Positions 8,329 to 17,200 of a stretch of 64,000 nucleotides of DNA are shown piece by piece (the stretch's first letter is position 1; the number at the start of each line of letters is the position of its first letter). Source of the DNA: Pedobacter sp. Leaf176 (GTDB taxonomy: Bacteria; Bacteroidota; Bacteroidia; Sphingobacteriales; Sphingobacteriaceae); NCBI RefSeq assembly GCF_001424305.1, contig NZ_LMPD01000007.1, forward strand, positions 151,029-215,028. Direction: 5' to 3'. The notes under the pieces are model-generated. The model was not told the origin of the DNA. It searched no databases and was given only the letters and a program-made list of their open reading frames with translations. Made by a program: the position numbers and the translations under genes.

Positions 8329-9453
8329 ATGTATATGAATTCGAGACGTGACTTTCTACAAAAATTAGGTGCATCAGCAATAATGATGCAATTAAGTTCA
8401 ATGACCGCATCCGGGCAATCCAATGAGCCAGTGCAACAACCTTACAAGGGTAGGGTACTTAGGGTAGCTATAATGGGTTTAGGTGGTTATGGAACTCGTG
8501 TAGCAGAAGCAATGCAGGCTTGTTCAAAGGTAAAGCTGGTAGGGCTAATCAGTGGTACGCCTTCAAAAATTAAAGAATGGCAAGCTAAATACGACATTCC
8601 AGAGTCCAATTGCTATAACTACGACAACTTCGATCAGGTGAAAAGTAACCCAAACATAGATGCAGTATATGTTATTACACCAAATGAATTACACCATAGC
8701 CAGGTTATCCGTGTAGCAAAAGCCGGAAAGCATGCTATATGTGAGAAACCAATGGCACTGAATGCGAAAGAGGGACAGGAGATGATAGATGCTTGTAACA
8801 AGGCCAATGTAAAGCTACTGGTCGGTTACAGGATGCATTTTGAACCCCGGACGCTGGAAGTGATCCGAATGAGAAATGCGGGCGAATTTGGCAAGATCAG
8901 GTTTTTTCAGGGCCAGTGTGGGTTCAAAGCAGGTGACCCTACGCAATGGCGGTTAAACAAAGCGCTTGCAGGTGGGGGAGCACTAATGGATATTGGAATC
9001 TATGCAATTAATGGGGCGAGATATATGGTTGGCGAAGAGCCGAATTGGGTTACTGCCCAGGAAACAAAAACCGACCCGGTAAAGTTTAAGGAAGATGTTG
9101 ATGAAACCATACAATTTCAACTGGGTTTTCCAGGGGGCGCTGTAGCATCCTGCCTGTCCAGTTATAACATCAATCACCTGGATAGATTTTTTTTAAGTGG
9201 TGATAAAGGTTTTGCAGAAATGCAACCATCTACAGGTTATGGTCCAATTAAAGGCCGAACGCATAATGGCGAAATTATCCAGCCAATTGTTACTCATCAA
9301 ACTATACAAATGGAGCAAATGTCGGGTATTATTTTAGACGGAAACCGTCCGGTTGTAGCAGTAGATGGTGAGGAAGGACTGAAAGACCTTAAAATTATTG
9401 AGGCCATTTACCGTGCTGTAAAAACAGGTCAGAAAGTCTTTTTAAAAGCTTGA
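8329..9453 (+). CDS. Gfo/Idh/MocA oxidoreductase with Tat signal
   Basis: A twin-arginine signal (NSRRDFLQKLGASAIMMQ) opens this 374-residue protein, so it is exported folded with its cofactor. The Rossmann motif GLGGYG is at about residue 51, and the family motif CEKPMALN at about 139-146 carries the Lys that binds cofactor and substrate. The C-terminal alpha/beta domain contains GGGALMDIGIYAINGARY. It resembles periplasmic glucose-fructose oxidoreductase and related glycan-modifying enzymes; the sugar substrate cannot be told. GAAAGGA precedes the ATG as a plausible ribosome-binding site. No partner gene follows on this strand. Confidence 0.92.
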   Translation: MYMNSRRDFLQKLGASAIMMQLSSMTASGQSNEPVQQPYKGRVLRVAIMGLGGYGTRVAEAMQACSKVKLVGLISGTPSKIKEWQAKYDIPESNCYNYDNFDQVKSNPNIDAVYVITPNELHHSQVIRVAKAGKHAICEKPMALNAKEGQEMIDACNKANVKLLVGYRMHFEPRTLEVIRMRNAGEFGKIRFFQGQCGFKAGDPTQWRLNKALAGGGALMDIGIYAINGARYMVGEEPNWVTAQETKTDPVKFKEDVDETIQFQLGFPGGAVASCLSSYNINHLDRFFLSGDKGFAEMQPSTGYGPIKGRTHNGEIIQPIVTHQTIQMEQMSGIILDGNRPVVAVDGEEGLKDLKIIEAIYRAVKTGQKVFLKA

Positions 9454-9683
9454 TCAGAAAACGGACCTTGAAGATTGATAAACTCATTTACTTTGTATGT
9501 TCCACTTCTTTTGGGAAGATCAAGCTTGGCCACCTTAAGATTCTGCGTTCTTTTGCACCAATTTGGGATTTTTAAGGAAAACTTAATATAGCTATTACTT
9601 TACCCGGAAAAATCCATACCCATGGTGGGATCATGACTCAATAACACTTATAGGCTATTCGATTCAGACATCTAAATTTTTAT

Positions 9684-10007
9684 TTAGAAACGGGAGTCAG
9701 ATTCTATTACTTTCCCACCTGCTGCAATTTCATTCGTCACTTTACCTTCAATTCTCAGCGCTTCAAAGGTAATGAGTATAAAACCTGATAAAAGTAGCAC
9801 CACTGCCAAAAATCGCAATATTTTTTCCGTGCCTTTGGTGTTGACCATTCTGTCTGAGCAGGTAAACTCGTTGATTCCAATTAGTTTTCGCCGGTTGTTT
9901 CTCCGCCTGATAGTGAAGATGAAAATAAAGGTTCCGAAAATCAGAAGTAAGATACCGCTAACCAACGGCATTGTAGTAAAATTAACGGTTTGCTGTGTCT
10001 CTATCAT
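9684..10007 (-). CDS. small membrane protein, two helices
   Basis: This protein of 107 residues has two strongly hydrophobic stretches (MPLVSGILLLIFGTFIFIF and ILRFLAVVLLLSGFILITF) flanking a basic loop rich in Arg and Asn. I do not recognise a family. The ATG at 10007 is preferred over an upstream in-frame TTG at 10031. It stands alone between convergent and divergent neighbours. Confidence 0.6.
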   Translation of the reverse strand: MIETQQTVNFTTMPLVSGILLLIFGTFIFIFTIRRRNNRRKLIGINEFTCSDRMVNTKGTEKILRFLAVVLLLSGFILITFEALRIEGKVTNEIAAGGKVIESDSRF

Positions 10008-10327
10008 ATAAAATAGACCAACAGGAAGCAAAAAAGTTTAAAAATATATTTTTTAACGGTAATTCAGTCTAGCTGCTAAAGTCTAATATTTATGACATGT
10101 TGAGCGGCAGTTGAATTACAAAAGACCGAATTATCCTCGTTTCAACAAATATCGAAACTAATCTATTAAGTCTCAACATCAATTTTTATCGTGTGATAAT
10201 CTATCAAAATGTTTAAACCTTTTTAAAGTGGACAGTTTTCTCGAAACAACCCCATTTTTCTTTATTCGTTTTATAATGAGATTTGGGATTAATATGCTAC
10301 GCCTGACCTGGAAATTTCGATTGGATT
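10008..10327. other. intergenic, promoter region of GT14-like gene
   Basis: This 320-bp AT-rich stretch lies between divergent genes. I see no gene, strong hairpin or exact TAnnTTTG box in it. Confidence 0.5.
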
Positions 10328-11065
10328 ATGAAGAAAGCTTATATAATAATGGCACATAAATACCCAAGCCAACTTCACCGCCTAATTGATCGGCTAAATG
10401 ATCATTCCGCTCATTTTTTTGTTCATATTGATAAAAAAGCTGATATCAATGCTTTTAAAAGTCTTGATGATTTCGGAGAAAAAGTAACCTTCATTGACCG
10501 TTTCGACTCGAGGTGGGGTAAAACCGGAATTATTATGCCGCTTCTTGCTGGCCTTAATGCAATAAAGCAATCTGCAATACTGTTTGACAGGATTATGGTT
10601 TTAAGTGGTCAGGATTATCCGATAAAAAGTAATGAACAAATCGATTACTTTTTTCAGAATTCACCTCATTCTGTTTTTATTAATTTTTTTCCCATTCCTA
10701 ATTTTGAGAAATGGCCTGGTACAGATCGCGGAGGTTTATACAGAGTTGATAAATATTATTTTGGTAATAAATGGTTTGAACTATTTTGCTCTAAAACGAT
10801 CAACCTTTTAGCATCTTATATACCGCGCTTACGTAGAGAAATTCCGCTCGGAATGAAGCCTTTTACAGGCTCAACCTGGTTTTTTTTAGATATGTATTTT
10901 CTGGACTACATATTAGAGTTCGTCAGGAAACATCCGGAGTATTTAAAATTTCATAGCAATACTTTCGTAGCCGACGAATTGTTTGTACATATGTTGATTG
11001 GTAATGCTACCGACGAAAAGTTGTTGTCGACTGTTGAAAATATTTCCACTTCACGCTGGTCTTAG
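10328..11065 (+). CDS. GT14-like beta-1,6-GlcNAc transferase, C-terminus cut by a repeat
   Basis: The protein has the core-2/I-branching fold: AYIIMAHKYPSQLHRLIDRL at the start, HFFVHIDKKAD, the MVLSGQDYPIK motif, GSTWFFLD, and TFVADELFVHMLIGN with the catalytic Glu. At 245 residues it is shorter than usual relatives (about 290). The final residues, SRWS and the stop, are encoded by a dispersed REP-like palindrome that starts near 11052, so the native C-terminal strand and helices have been replaced. The conserved catalytic region survives, so activity may or may not be retained. Confidence 0.85.
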   Translation: MKKAYIIMAHKYPSQLHRLIDRLNDHSAHFFVHIDKKADINAFKSLDDFGEKVTFIDRFDSRWGKTGIIMPLLAGLNAIKQSAILFDRIMVLSGQDYPIKSNEQIDYFFQNSPHSVFINFFPIPNFEKWPGTDRGGLYRVDKYYFGNKWFELFCSKTINLLASYIPRLRREIPLGMKPFTGSTWFFLDMYFLDYILEFVRKHPEYLKFHSNTFVADELFVHMLIGNATDEKLLSTVENISTSRWS

Positions 11066-11115
11066 CGTCTCGCTAAGACCCAATTCAGTTTCCGTGATTT
11101 TGTTTCCCCGATCTT
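11052..11115. repeat. REP-like palindrome copy 1 with module remnant
   Basis: A perfect 10-bp stem (GGTCTTAGCG at 11058-11067, CGCTAAGACC at 11071-11080) encloses the loop TCT. The flank CCGTGATTTTGTTTCCCCG matches part of the module at 18651-18668. The stop codon of the GT14-like gene lies inside the left arm. Confidence 0.85.
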
Positions 11116-11174
11116 GTAACTACGGCCTTGCATACCAACAATGGCCTCGCCGCGATACCCCGCTAAAGAGCTAT

Positions 11175-12038
11175 TCATATTTGCATAGCAACTGTAATCT
11201 TTAAATATTCGATCACAGTTTTAGTTTCTTTCTTTAATTCTCCTTTTTTATCGGCCTTATGGCTGATATTTGTCACACTGATATAGCTAACAGGATCACC
11301 TGAGGACTCATAGATGCGCAAAGTTGCATAATCATTTGATAAATCATCAGCAGGCAGAAATTCTTTCAGGGATTTTAAATTACCGGTATTTAACTCCATT
11401 ATCATTTGATCAGGGTCATTTACCGTTTTCAGTTTTCCCTCCACATCCCGTTCCTCCATCCACTGATCATTCTGTTCAGAAAACGGACTTGTCGATCTTC
11501 CTGAAAGGGAAAACAATATTGGCGCTCCAATAATAATCAATGCTTCGATTACCCAAACTACCCATAACAGCGTACCAGAAACCGTATTTTGTTTCAGGGT
11601 AAAAGTACCAACATCATTTAAGCTCAGCATTGCCTGAAAAAGAAGCTCAGGATGTGTTAAAACAGACCAGAAACCGGAGAGGTTAAAAGAAGAACGTACC
11701 CACATTCCACCGCCCATACTGCCTTCGGCTTCATACATCAGGGATACAAATAATGCCCATTGACAATACCAGGCTAAAAGACCGCATAGCACTGCCAGCA
11801 CGCACTCAAATTTTGTGTTTCTTATTTTCCCCGACCCGATTGCGATAAAAACCCCGCCTCCAACTCCAAGTCCTAGTCCTGCCGCAATAAAAAAGTTAAG
11901 ATAAATAAAAGGGATAAACCATTGCAGGGCGATATAAATAATGCTGAGGATGACCGTGATCACGAATGCCGTGATCAGGGAAATAAAGATGCCTTTTAAG
12001 GGAATTTTCCCTGATGGCTTATAGTATAAATGTTCCAT
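11175..12038 (-). CDS. hypothetical membrane protein, 287 aa
   Basis: There are four or so hydrophobic segments: two in the first 75 residues, one near 80-100, and one near 157-178. A cytosolic C-terminal tail of about 100 residues is rich in Asp, Glu and Lys. The glycine-rich GLGLGVGGGVFIAIGSG lies in the second hairpin. I do not recognise a conserved family. The gene sits alone between two REP-like repeats. A role in the envelope is all that can be said. Confidence 0.7.
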   Translation of the reverse strand: MEHLYYKPSGKIPLKGIFISLITAFVITVILSIIYIALQWFIPFIYLNFFIAAGLGLGVGGGVFIAIGSGKIRNTKFECVLAVLCGLLAWYCQWALFVSLMYEAEGSMGGGMWVRSSFNLSGFWSVLTHPELLFQAMLSLNDVGTFTLKQNTVSGTLLWVVWVIEALIIIGAPILFSLSGRSTSPFSEQNDQWMEERDVEGKLKTVNDPDQMIMELNTGNLKSLKEFLPADDLSNDYATLRIYESSGDPVSYISVTNISHKADKKGELKKETKTVIEYLKITVAMQI

Positions 12039-12120
12039 AGATGTTGTTCCGCTATAAAGCTAAGTTTATTTATAATTTTCAGCGAATGGTTCGTTATTCA
12101 TCGCGCAAAAATGAAGTCCC

Positions 12121-12149
12121 CACGCTGGTCGTAGCGTCTCGCTAAGACC
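12121..12149. repeat. REP-like palindrome copy 2
   Basis: It has the same flank (CACGCT) and arms GGTCGTAGCG / CGCTAAGACC at 12127-12149 with one G-A mismatch at the variable stem position. It lies about 80 bp upstream of the membrane-protein gene on its promoter side. Confidence 0.8.
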
Positions 12150-12210
12150 CAATCCAGTACACATAGATTAAGAAAAGCCCATCTGCCGATGAACTTTTTC
12201 ATGTTTCAAA

Positions 12211-12385
12211 AAGCGACGGTTGACGTTGGTTAGCAGATTTGAAACGCGTTTTCCCGAAACAGAAGAAAGTTTCCAAAGAAAATGTTTCAGGCCAGATTAA
12301 AAATTGCGGCATAAAATCTTTCATGAACAACACTCGCGAACGGAAGTAGCTTACGCCAGCCCTGAAGATGTGGCATCTGCTTAAA
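12211..12385. repeat. dispersed repeat module, copy A
   Basis: This segment matches 18534-18770. A 29-bp identical core covers 12233-12261 and 18555-18583. Further blocks match around ATAAAATCTTTC and GTGGCAT(C/T)TGCTTAA. Copy A lacks the 53-bp nested-hairpin insert present in copy B. It does not appear to encode a protein, since stops interrupt the frame that is open in copy B. Confidence 0.7.
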
Positions 12386-12435
12386 TGAATTAAAACCAAT
12401 TTAAATGGCAAAGCGGCAAATCCTAATTGTGGTAG

Positions 12436-12450
12436 TAGCGTCTCTCGCTA
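12436..12450. repeat. degenerate REP-like palindrome copy 3
   Basis: TAGCG / CGCTA arms remain around a five-base loop TCTCT. The outer stem is lost. It closes the block that begins with copy 2, so copies 2 and 3 bracket module A. Confidence 0.55.
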
Positions 12451-12668
12451 AGATCTAGACAGTAGAATCAAGCATTAATATGTCTAACTTTTACAGGTAT
12501 TATGGGGCAATAACAAATTTTTAAAAAGTTTTATCTAACAAAATCAAAGGATAGCACAGAAGTAATAAGAAATATTAGTGACTTTTCAGGAACTACCTGG
12601 CAAATGTTAATCATATTGCATGGTTAAACAAGTGTTTTAAGGTCAGTTATCGCATTTTGAAACTGCTT

Positions 12669-13751
12669 TCACTTCAAGGCCTCATCAACTAACTTCTTCA
12701 ATTCAACATAGTATTCATGTCTTCCTTTATTATTAAGGTTAAAGGCCATCAGGAAACCAGCGGTTTTTTTTTGGTTATCAACCCATGGAAAACTACCGAA
12801 TAACCCCGGGCTGGTGACAGCATTAGCCGGTTTGTTTGTCGCCGTTTTTTCCATTATCCATTCCCCATAGCCATAACCAAAATTTCCCGCCTCAGTGGGT
12901 GCGTAGACTTTGTTAACCTCACCGGTTATACGGTTAATTTGCATTTGGTTTACGCTATGTTCTGACAGAATGCGCTTACCGTTAAACACGCCCTTATTCA
13001 CAATCATAGCAAGAAAATTCATGTAATCGTTTGGAGTACTGCTCGCTCCACCTGCAGGTAATGCAACTTTGCTTTTTCCAAAATCGGTATTTTTCATCTC
13101 TAAAAGCTTAGCTATTCTTTCAGCAAATAAAGTTTCGAAACTTTTGCCGCTGATTTTTTCAATCACCGATCCGGCGATTTGTAGCCCTGTATTGCTGTAT
13201 CGGAAAACCTTTCCGGGCTCACCTTCCATTGGCAAGGCAGCAATCATTTGGATGGCCTCATCCATACTATTGATTTGCCGCATTTCGCTTATACTCTCTT
13301 TTAAATCGGGTGATTTTATGGCAGTCATGTGCGATAAGCATTCGCTAATGGTGATATTGCCTTTGCCTGATTTAGATAAAACCGGAAGATATTTGCCAAC
13401 CGTGTCGCTAAGTGTTAATTTACCCTCATCAACAAAAGTCATAACCAACGCAGCGCTGAGCCATTTGCTACAACTGGCAATCTGCTGCCCGGTTGTAGGC
13501 GTATAATCACTGAAATCGGCGATTTTGCTTTGTCTTTTGGCCAGGATTTTTCCCATCATTTTCTGTTTTGCAGAGAGCTCACTTACTCCTTTGCTATATA
13601 CAATTTTTCCATCCTTATAGAGTAAGAGGTAAACTCTTCCACCCATTATATCGGCGTGGTCCTGTAGCCAGGTATGGATTTTAGAAAAATTTTGTGCGTT
13701 TAGATTTCCGCAATACAATAAAATCGAGACCAAAAAAAATAACTTCTTCAT
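12669..13751 (-). CDS. secreted beta-lactamase-fold serine hydrolase (S12-like)
   Basis: From the ATG at 13751 the protein has 360 residues and opens with a Sec signal (MKKLFFLVSILLYCGNLNAQ). The serine-lysine motif S93-x-x-K96 (SCSK) and the Tyr motif Y185-S-N fit class C beta-lactamase/esterase-like hydrolases. The later third motif region is GFGYGEWIMEK. An upstream in-frame start at 13844 would overlap the previous gene and spoil the signal peptide. Substrates of this family range from peptides to esters. It sits 4 bp behind the alpha/beta hydrolase lipoprotein gene, so the pair is probably co-transcribed. Confidence 0.88.
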   Translation of the reverse strand: MKKLFFLVSILLYCGNLNAQNFSKIHTWLQDHADIMGGRVYLLLYKDGKIVYSKGVSELSAKQKMMGKILAKRQSKIADFSDYTPTTGQQIASCSKWLSAALVMTFVDEGKLTLSDTVGKYLPVLSKSGKGNITISECLSHMTAIKSPDLKESISEMRQINSMDEAIQMIAALPMEGEPGKVFRYSNTGLQIAGSVIEKISGKSFETLFAERIAKLLEMKNTDFGKSKVALPAGGASSTPNDYMNFLAMIVNKGVFNGKRILSEHSVNQMQINRITGEVNKVYAPTEAGNFGYGYGEWIMEKTATNKPANAVTSPGLFGSFPWVDNQKKTAGFLMAFNLNNKGRHEYYVELKKLVDEALK

Positions 13752-13755
13752 ATTT

Positions 13756-14799
13756 TTAATTACAATTTCCAATCCTCGGGTTGACTGTACTGCCGCACTG
13801 AAATTCATATCGGCTTTGTGCATATTTAGGCACCGGATTATCACTTACTTCTAACCGTGGTAAAGCTTCATTTTTATAACCTGGCATGCTTATCTGTTCT
13901 GTTGAACCGTTTCCTAAAGCGACATTTTTTGCAGCCTGATTGCCATTAAAGCTATAATCCATCATGGCGTCGAGCAGGCGGTAAATGCCATAATAATCAT
14001 AAGCATCAAACGCTGTTCTTGTATTTGGCATGGTGTGTTCTGTATGGTAAGTATATCCGGCAATTGTTGCTGATTTGATGTAGATGAAATCTTTTTCGGC
14101 AGCAGAAATACTGATGTTCTTAAAAATGTCTATCGCTAAACGATGGTCGTTAACGGTATCTTCATCATAAACCTGGGCAATCATTTTTGTATTGGCAGGG
14201 AAATTCTGGAGTTGCGCATTGGTAATCTGATAACTGTACCAGGGGGCCATGGTGAAAAGAAAACGGGCATTTTGTCCCCAGCCGAAATCGGTGAAAGCTT
14301 TATAGGCAAGGGCAATTGAAGCACCTCCACCAAAAGAATGTCCCATAAATCCAACGCGGGTTTTGTCGATAAGATTCGGATAATCCGTTGCTGCTTTTAA
14401 AAATCCCGCCCAGAGTGTGTTATATCTATCATCTATACTCACTCCGGTTGTCGGATAGGGAACAAAAACCACCACAAAACCTTTTTTTGCAATGAACTCG
14501 AAAAGGCCTTTTGCATAATTTTTATCCTCACCACCATAAGGATGTGAATAGAAAATAGTTCCTTTAGGTGAGGTAATCCCGGCAGGATAAAAAATGGTTA
14601 CATTGGTGCCTGGATAGGTTGGGTTTGCAAAATTAATCTCTACAACCTTGTAACTGCCATCAGCTCCATATCCGGATGAAGGCCGGGAAATTGGCCCATC
14701 TAAATCATCATCTGCAGGTTCTGTTGACGGCGAATCGCCTCCTTTAGCGCAACCTGATAACACTAGTAGTAGAAAGCAAAGTCTGAGTAAATTTTTCAT
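13756..14799 (-). CDS. alpha/beta hydrolase lipoprotein
   Basis: The 347-residue protein has a lipobox LSGC with Cys17 and a Ser/Asp-rich linker. The hydrolase core follows: the nucleophile elbow GHSFGG carries S155, and a HPYGG oxyanion region lies near residue 86. It resembles dienelactone-hydrolase or PET-hydrolase/platelet-activating-factor acetylhydrolase-like secreted esterases. A Cys pair near the C-terminus (QCGS and GNCN) could form a disulfide, a feature of such extracellular esterases. It is 1 bp from the upstream Spy-like gene and 4 bp from the serine hydrolase gene, forming a small secreted-hydrolase operon. Confidence 0.85.
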   Translation of the reverse strand: MKNLLRLCFLLLVLSGCAKGGDSPSTEPADDDLDGPISRPSSGYGADGSYKVVEINFANPTYPGTNVTIFYPAGITSPKGTIFYSHPYGGEDKNYAKGLFEFIAKKGFVVVFVPYPTTGVSIDDRYNTLWAGFLKAATDYPNLIDKTRVGFMGHSFGGGASIALAYKAFTDFGWGQNARFLFTMAPWYSYQITNAQLQNFPANTKMIAQVYDEDTVNDHRLAIDIFKNISISAAEKDFIYIKSATIAGYTYHTEHTMPNTRTAFDAYDYYGIYRLLDAMMDYSFNGNQAAKNVALGNGSTEQISMPGYKNEALPRLEVSDNPVPKYAQSRYEFQCGSTVNPRIGNCN

Positions 14800-14800
14800 A

Positions 14801-15190
14801 TTAGATTTTATCTTTTAGTGTGCTTTTTAACGCCTCTTGAAACTTTTCATATTGCTGATATTGGTTGGCTGTAAATACCCTTTTCAGTTCCTTATCCTTC
14901 GCCTTCTGTAAAGACATTGCCTGCTTAAACCGGGTTATTTTACTATCGCTGCTTTTTATTATTGGCTCGAACTTTTTAGCATAATTTAAGTTTATTACTT
15001 CAATTTTACTTTGCTGTTCGGCATTTAGATTGAGCTTAGTTCTCATCATTTCCGTTTGAAATTTAGCCCGCTCTTCGGGCGTTTTATGCTTTAAATCATT
15101 TGCTTTATTTTGAGCAAACGCCGAGGTTAAACCGGAAACTGATAAGGCCAATAAAGCAACAAACAAATTTGTGATTTTAGGGGTTTTCAT
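14801..15190 (-). CDS. periplasmic Spy/LTXXQ-like protein
   Basis: This 129-residue protein has a Sec signal (cleavage after SAFAQ). Its all-helical body is rich in Lys, Gln and Glu: LNLNAEQQSKIEVINLNYAKK and FTANQYQQYEKFQEAL. That pattern fits the DUF4890/Spy-like helical proteins of Bacteroidota, which may act as chaperones or metal-stress sensors. It is the first gene of an operon with the two secreted hydrolases. The function is inferred only from the fold type. Confidence 0.75.
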   Translation of the reverse strand: MKTPKITNLFVALLALSVSGLTSAFAQNKANDLKHKTPEERAKFQTEMMRTKLNLNAEQQSKIEVINLNYAKKFEPIIKSSDSKITRFKQAMSLQKAKDKELKRVFTANQYQQYEKFQEALKSTLKDKI

Positions 15191-15234
15191 GATTGGATTT
15201 CTACTGATTTAAAAATATATGAAATTGCTTAAGA

Positions 15235-15453
15235 TTATTGACGAACTACAATTACCCGCCTCCTTAAAGCAGGTTTTACGACCACAATTGGTGCGGGTTT
15301 TACTACAACAATTCTTGCTACAGGCTTAGCATTCACCCGACGGGTATGTACTGTGATTCTTTTGGCAGGTGTTCTTACAACTATTCTGCTTTGGGCATTT
15401 GCGGGCAGTGCAGCCCAGAATGCGATACTGATAGTTAAAATTAACTTTTTCAA
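15235..15453 (-). CDS. small secreted basic Val/Arg-repeat protein
   Basis: A 72-residue product with a clear signal peptide (cleavage near ANAQS) leaves a mature part of about 50 residues. That part is almost only Val, Arg, Lys, Ala and Pro, with a repeated VVVKPA unit and a C-terminal RRRVIVV. The start codon appears to be TTG at 15453, since no ATG gives a signal peptide. I recognise no family; an envelope or matrix role is possible. Confidence 0.6.
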   Translation of the reverse strand: MKKLILTISIAFWAALPANAQSRIVVRTPAKRITVHTRRVNAKPVARIVVVKPAPIVVVKPALRRRVIVVRQ

Positions 15454-15479
15454 GATGTGTATTTTATTAAATAGACAGA

Positions 15480-16313
15480 TTAATTTAATGCGTGTTTCTG
15501 CTTTTCAGGCGAAACTGAAAGATGTGGTGTTGAAGTGTGATTACCCGGGGTTGAACTTTCTGGCTTAAACCAGTTGATAAAGCCCTGTGCCACCAGGCGG
15601 AATGGATTATAACTTAAAAAGCCTGTAATCAGGCCATACCGTACTTTTTCCGTTTCCGGTTGATAAGTGCCGAAAAGCTTATCCCAGATGATTAAGACAC
15701 CACCAAAGTTTTTATCGATGTAAATCGGGTTGCTTCCATGGTGAACCCGATGCGATGACGGTGTATCCATTACATGCTCAATAAGGCCCAACTTGCCAAC
15801 GGCTTCGGTGTGCAGAAAAAATTGGTAAGCAAGGTTAAGCACATAAGAAATAATAATAAAATCGGTAGGCAGACCAAATAATGCCGCCGGGATAAAAAAC
15901 AAGGGACTAACAATTGCCGAAAACCAGTTAAGGCGGTAGGCTGCCGTTAAATTCATGTGCATGGCCGAATGATGGACCAAATGAAATGCCCAAAGCGGTT
16001 TCCAGAGGTGTGAAAGGCGATGAAACCAATAATAGATGAAATCTGCAGTGATAAATGTTACTCCGAAAACCCAGGCATTATGCGGCGGTTTAATTGGAGT
16101 CAGGTTTGCAAAGAAGCCCAGGATGGCTAATTGATAACCTGCAAATATGAATTTTGAAAACTGAAAGCCTGCAAAGATAGCGAGGTTGGAAAAAGTTTCC
16201 TTGACATCATAAGCGCCTTTTTCTTTCTTCCAGCTCCAGATGATTTCGGCAAGAATGAACACAAAAAGGAATAACAGGATGTAAATGCGATATGGACCGA
16301 TGTGATTTTTCAT
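15480..16313 (-). CDS. sterol desaturase / fatty acid hydroxylase family membrane enzyme
   Basis: The 277-residue integral-membrane protein carries the histidine clusters of the di-iron hydroxylase superfamily: HRLSH, HLVHHS and HRVHHG, plus a HTE motif. Several hydrophobic segments surround them. The family inserts oxygen into sterols, carotenoids, fatty acids or alkylglycerols; which one is unknown. The C-terminal 30 residues are a polar Pro/Ser/His-rich tail. It is on the same strand as the LytTR pair upstream, about 110 bp away. Confidence 0.9.
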   Translation of the reverse strand: MKNHIGPYRIYILLFLFVFILAEIIWSWKKEKGAYDVKETFSNLAIFAGFQFSKFIFAGYQLAILGFFANLTPIKPPHNAWVFGVTFITADFIYYWFHRLSHLWKPLWAFHLVHHSAMHMNLTAAYRLNWFSAIVSPLFFIPAALFGLPTDFIIISYVLNLAYQFFLHTEAVGKLGLIEHVMDTPSSHRVHHGSNPIYIDKNFGGVLIIWDKLFGTYQPETEKVRYGLITGFLSYNPFRLVAQGFINWFKPESSTPGNHTSTPHLSVSPEKQKHALN

Positions 16314-16422
16314 TTTATCTAAACTAAATGCTGCCTTGTTAGGACAGGATAAAGTTGAATAAAAATAAATCTGGATACGGTCTAAAAACAGGTGAAGCCG
16401 AAAAACAAAAGGGTGAAGCGAT

Positions 16423-17200
16423 TTAAGTGTTCATCCATTTTTTAAACTCAGGTACACGCGCCTTGCTGATCAGGATCTGCGTTTCTGCTATTGGTTTTAC
16501 TTTAACCAACAATCTCCCATTGAAATAAAATTCAACTTCGGTTATGGATTTGGCGGTTGATCAGAAACTGGCGGTTTGCTCGGAAAAAAGTATTCGGGTC
16601 AAGCTGCTGCTCCAGCTGTTCCATGGTAAAATCCATTACAAATTGCCTGTCGTCGTTAGTTCTGGCGTAAACGATTTCATTAGCCGTATAAAACCATGAA
16701 ATTTTAGCCGTTTCTACCGGTATCAGTTTATCGCGGTAATGAATAAGGAAAGACTTTTTGTAAGATTTTGAAAGGTTGCCAATTTGTGCGGCTAAATCTG
16801 TGAATACAGGCAAAACCTGTGGCGTAGCATTGCCAATCCATCTTTTGTATTTGTTAACAGCATGAGCAATTTCTTCCCCGTCAAAAGGTTTCAGGATGTA
16901 ATCGATACCATTGTTTTTGAAAGCCGTGATGGCGTAATCGTTATATGCGGTTACAAAAATTACAGGTTTATCGATGTTGATTCGTTTGAAAATATCAAAA
17001 GATAATCCATCGGCAAGCCTGATATCCATAAAAATTAAATCGTACATGTTTTCATTACCAGCAAACCAGGTGGTTGCTTCTTCAACGGTGCTTAATGTTG
17101 AAACAATGTCAATATCATGCGCTATTTCTCCCAGTAAATGGATTAAGTTCCTGGCGGTAACGGCCTCGTCTTCTACAATAACAGTACGAATGGTGCTCAT
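16423..17200 (-). pseudogene. LytTR response regulator, frameshifted near C-terminus
   Basis: The frame from 17200 runs to a TGA at 16532 (222 residues). It carries a receiver domain with D59 in FMDIRLADG and most of a LytTR domain (FFRANRQFLINRQ). Removing one base from the A-run at 16549-16551 restores the family's normal ending, SITEVEFYFNGRLLVKV and on to a TAA at 16423, adding about 35 residues. The final beta strands of the LytTR domain are therefore lost in the sequence as given, and DNA binding would probably suffer. Its start overlaps the kinase stop by ATGA. It could also be a sequencing error. Confidence 0.85.
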
